From JADLHS01 sp964539515 (GTDB lineage Bacteria > Verrucomicrobiota > Verrucomicrobiia > Limisphaerales > JADLHS01), in NCBI GenBank assembly GCA_964539515.1, contig CAZIJO010000069.1, positions 1 through 24,815 of the forward strand: a DNA stretch of 24,815 nt. Reading direction: 5' to 3'. The notes under the pieces were generated by a model that was not told the origin of the DNA, did no database searches, and saw only the letters and a program-made list of their open reading frames with translations. This document shows, one piece after another, positions 24,185 to 24,815 of this stretch (positions are counted from its first letter, which is position 1; each line of letters opens with the position of its first letter). Position numbers and translations under genes: made by a program.

Positions 24185-24815
24185 ATGAGAACCTTCGCCC
24201 CATTGCGCTTCCTCTTGGCATGTTGCCTCGCCTGTGGCGTTTTATTCGCGCGCATCGTCATCGCGCAAGGGGTCGCGAGCAGTGCCGATTTAAGTTCACT
24301 GACCTTAAGCGCCGGAACGATAGTTCCCACCTTTTCGGCCACGACGACCAACTATTCCGCCAGCGTTGGCTATCCCGTGGCGAATATCACCGTGACCGCA
24401 GTCAGCGTCGGCGGCTCTGCAACGATTCAAGTCCGGATTAACGGGGGCACATTCGTCAATGTCTCGTCCGGCTCTCCCAGTGGGGCACTCGCGCTTAATG
24501 TGGGGGCGAACACCGTTGAAATCCGCGTCACTTCCAGCAACCTCTCAAACACCAGGACTTACACCGTCATCGTGACCCGTAACGTCCTGCAGCCGCCAGA
24601 TGTGGAGTCCATCACCGCCGGCATCTCGGGAACGACGACGACATTGAACGGTACGGTAAACCCGCAGGGAGGACCAACTACTGCCTGGTTCGAATGGGGT
24701 TTGACTACCAATTATGTAACCACGACCCCAAAACAGGCCATGGGCAGTGGGGCTGCCTCCACCAACTTCAGTCAGACACTTACCGGATTGTTGGGTAACA
24801 CCTATAATTACCGGG
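24185..24815 (+). CDS. Secreted cadherin-like/fibronectin-like surface protein, 5' part
   Basis: The ATG at 24185 opens 210 codons that run off the right edge. The signal peptide is about residues 1-28 (LRFLLACCLACGVLFARIVI, then AQG). Residues 35-131 form a cadherin-like beta-sandwich domain (DLSSLTLSAGTIVPTF, TTNYSASVGY, NTVEIRVTSS, TRTYTVIVTR). A fibronectin-like repeat begins at about 140: TTTLNGTVNPQGGPTTAWFE, then WGLTTNY, GSGAAS and LTGLLGNTYNYR. In this phylum such repeats recur many times in very large surface proteins, so the gene probably continues well beyond the edge. TATAAA at 24150-24155 could be a -10 box, but no good -35 is visible. No strong ribosome-binding site is seen. 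Confidence 0.85.
   Translation, partial: MRTFAPLRFLLACCLACGVLFARIVIAQGVASSADLSSLTLSAGTIVPTFSATTTNYSASVGYPVANITVTAVSVGGSATIQVRINGGTFVNVSSGSPSGALALNVGANTVEIRVTSSNLSNTRTYTVIVTRNVLQPPDVESITAGISGTTTTLNGTVNPQGGPTTAWFEWGLTTNYVTTTPKQAMGSGAASTNFSQTLTGLLGNTYNYR

Noticed and set aside
1..24815. CRISPR array, tRNA, rRNA, defence island or phage genes
   Set aside because: I looked for regularly spaced direct repeats, tRNA-like T-loop/anticodon patterns and typical defence or phage motifs. I found none; the only regular repetition is the coding repeats described.

Overview
The window reads as a chromosomal stretch of a GC-rich Verrucomicrobiota bacterium, most likely from the Limisphaerales/Pedosphaeraceae group. 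This is inferred from gene content recalled from memory, not from a search: an FTLIEL pseudopilin ending in an RHN.GAN..F..GH motif, LamG-type secreted proteins ending in a YPQRFYRV tail, a secreted kelch protein with a YQGRL N-terminal domain, a DUF6370-like small cysteine protein and a cadherin-like/fibronectin-like surface protein. There is no tRNA, rRNA, CRISPR array or intact mobile element.

Layout. The left edge (1-184, minus) is the first 61 codons of isoleucyl-tRNA synthetase. A small PilZ-like protein (452-781, minus) lies head to head with a beta-CASP metallo-beta-lactamase-fold nuclease (903-2279, plus). A flippase-like membrane protein follows (2384-3664, plus). It converges on a three-gene minus-strand ABC exporter operon (ATPase 6683-6000, FtsX-type permeases 5989-4844 and 4842-3661). 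The two converging genes share the four bases TTAA as stop codons. A gene-poor stretch then leads to a 5'-truncated IS4-family transposase (about 7274-8080). Next come a secreted protein built from three copies of a 75-residue unit (8975-8136, minus) and a sigma-54-type two-component pair (kinase 12503-11073, regulator 11076-9652, minus, ATGA overlap).

From 12.8 kb onward, mostly on the plus strand, lie a small outer-membrane beta-barrel, a single-domain response regulator, a small secreted cysteine protein with a clear terminator, and then a decayed stretch. That stretch holds a pseudopilin gene with an in-frame TAG and a truncated PepSY-type membrane protein. The last third encodes envelope or extracellular proteins: a 14-repeat kelch protein, a SurA-N-like periplasmic protein, a propeller glycosidase/sialidase-like protein, an apparently chimeric LamG protein (minus) and the start of a cadherin-like surface protein running off the right edge.

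No clearly new multi-gene system is visible. The observations most worth following are the exact 75-residue triple repeat with periodic cysteines, the TAG-interrupted pseudopilin, the 14-repeat (possibly 2x7) kelch protein, the LamG/beta-helix chimera, and a 25-bp sequence present three times in the last 3.5 kb that encodes the same KAV.LAE peptide each time.
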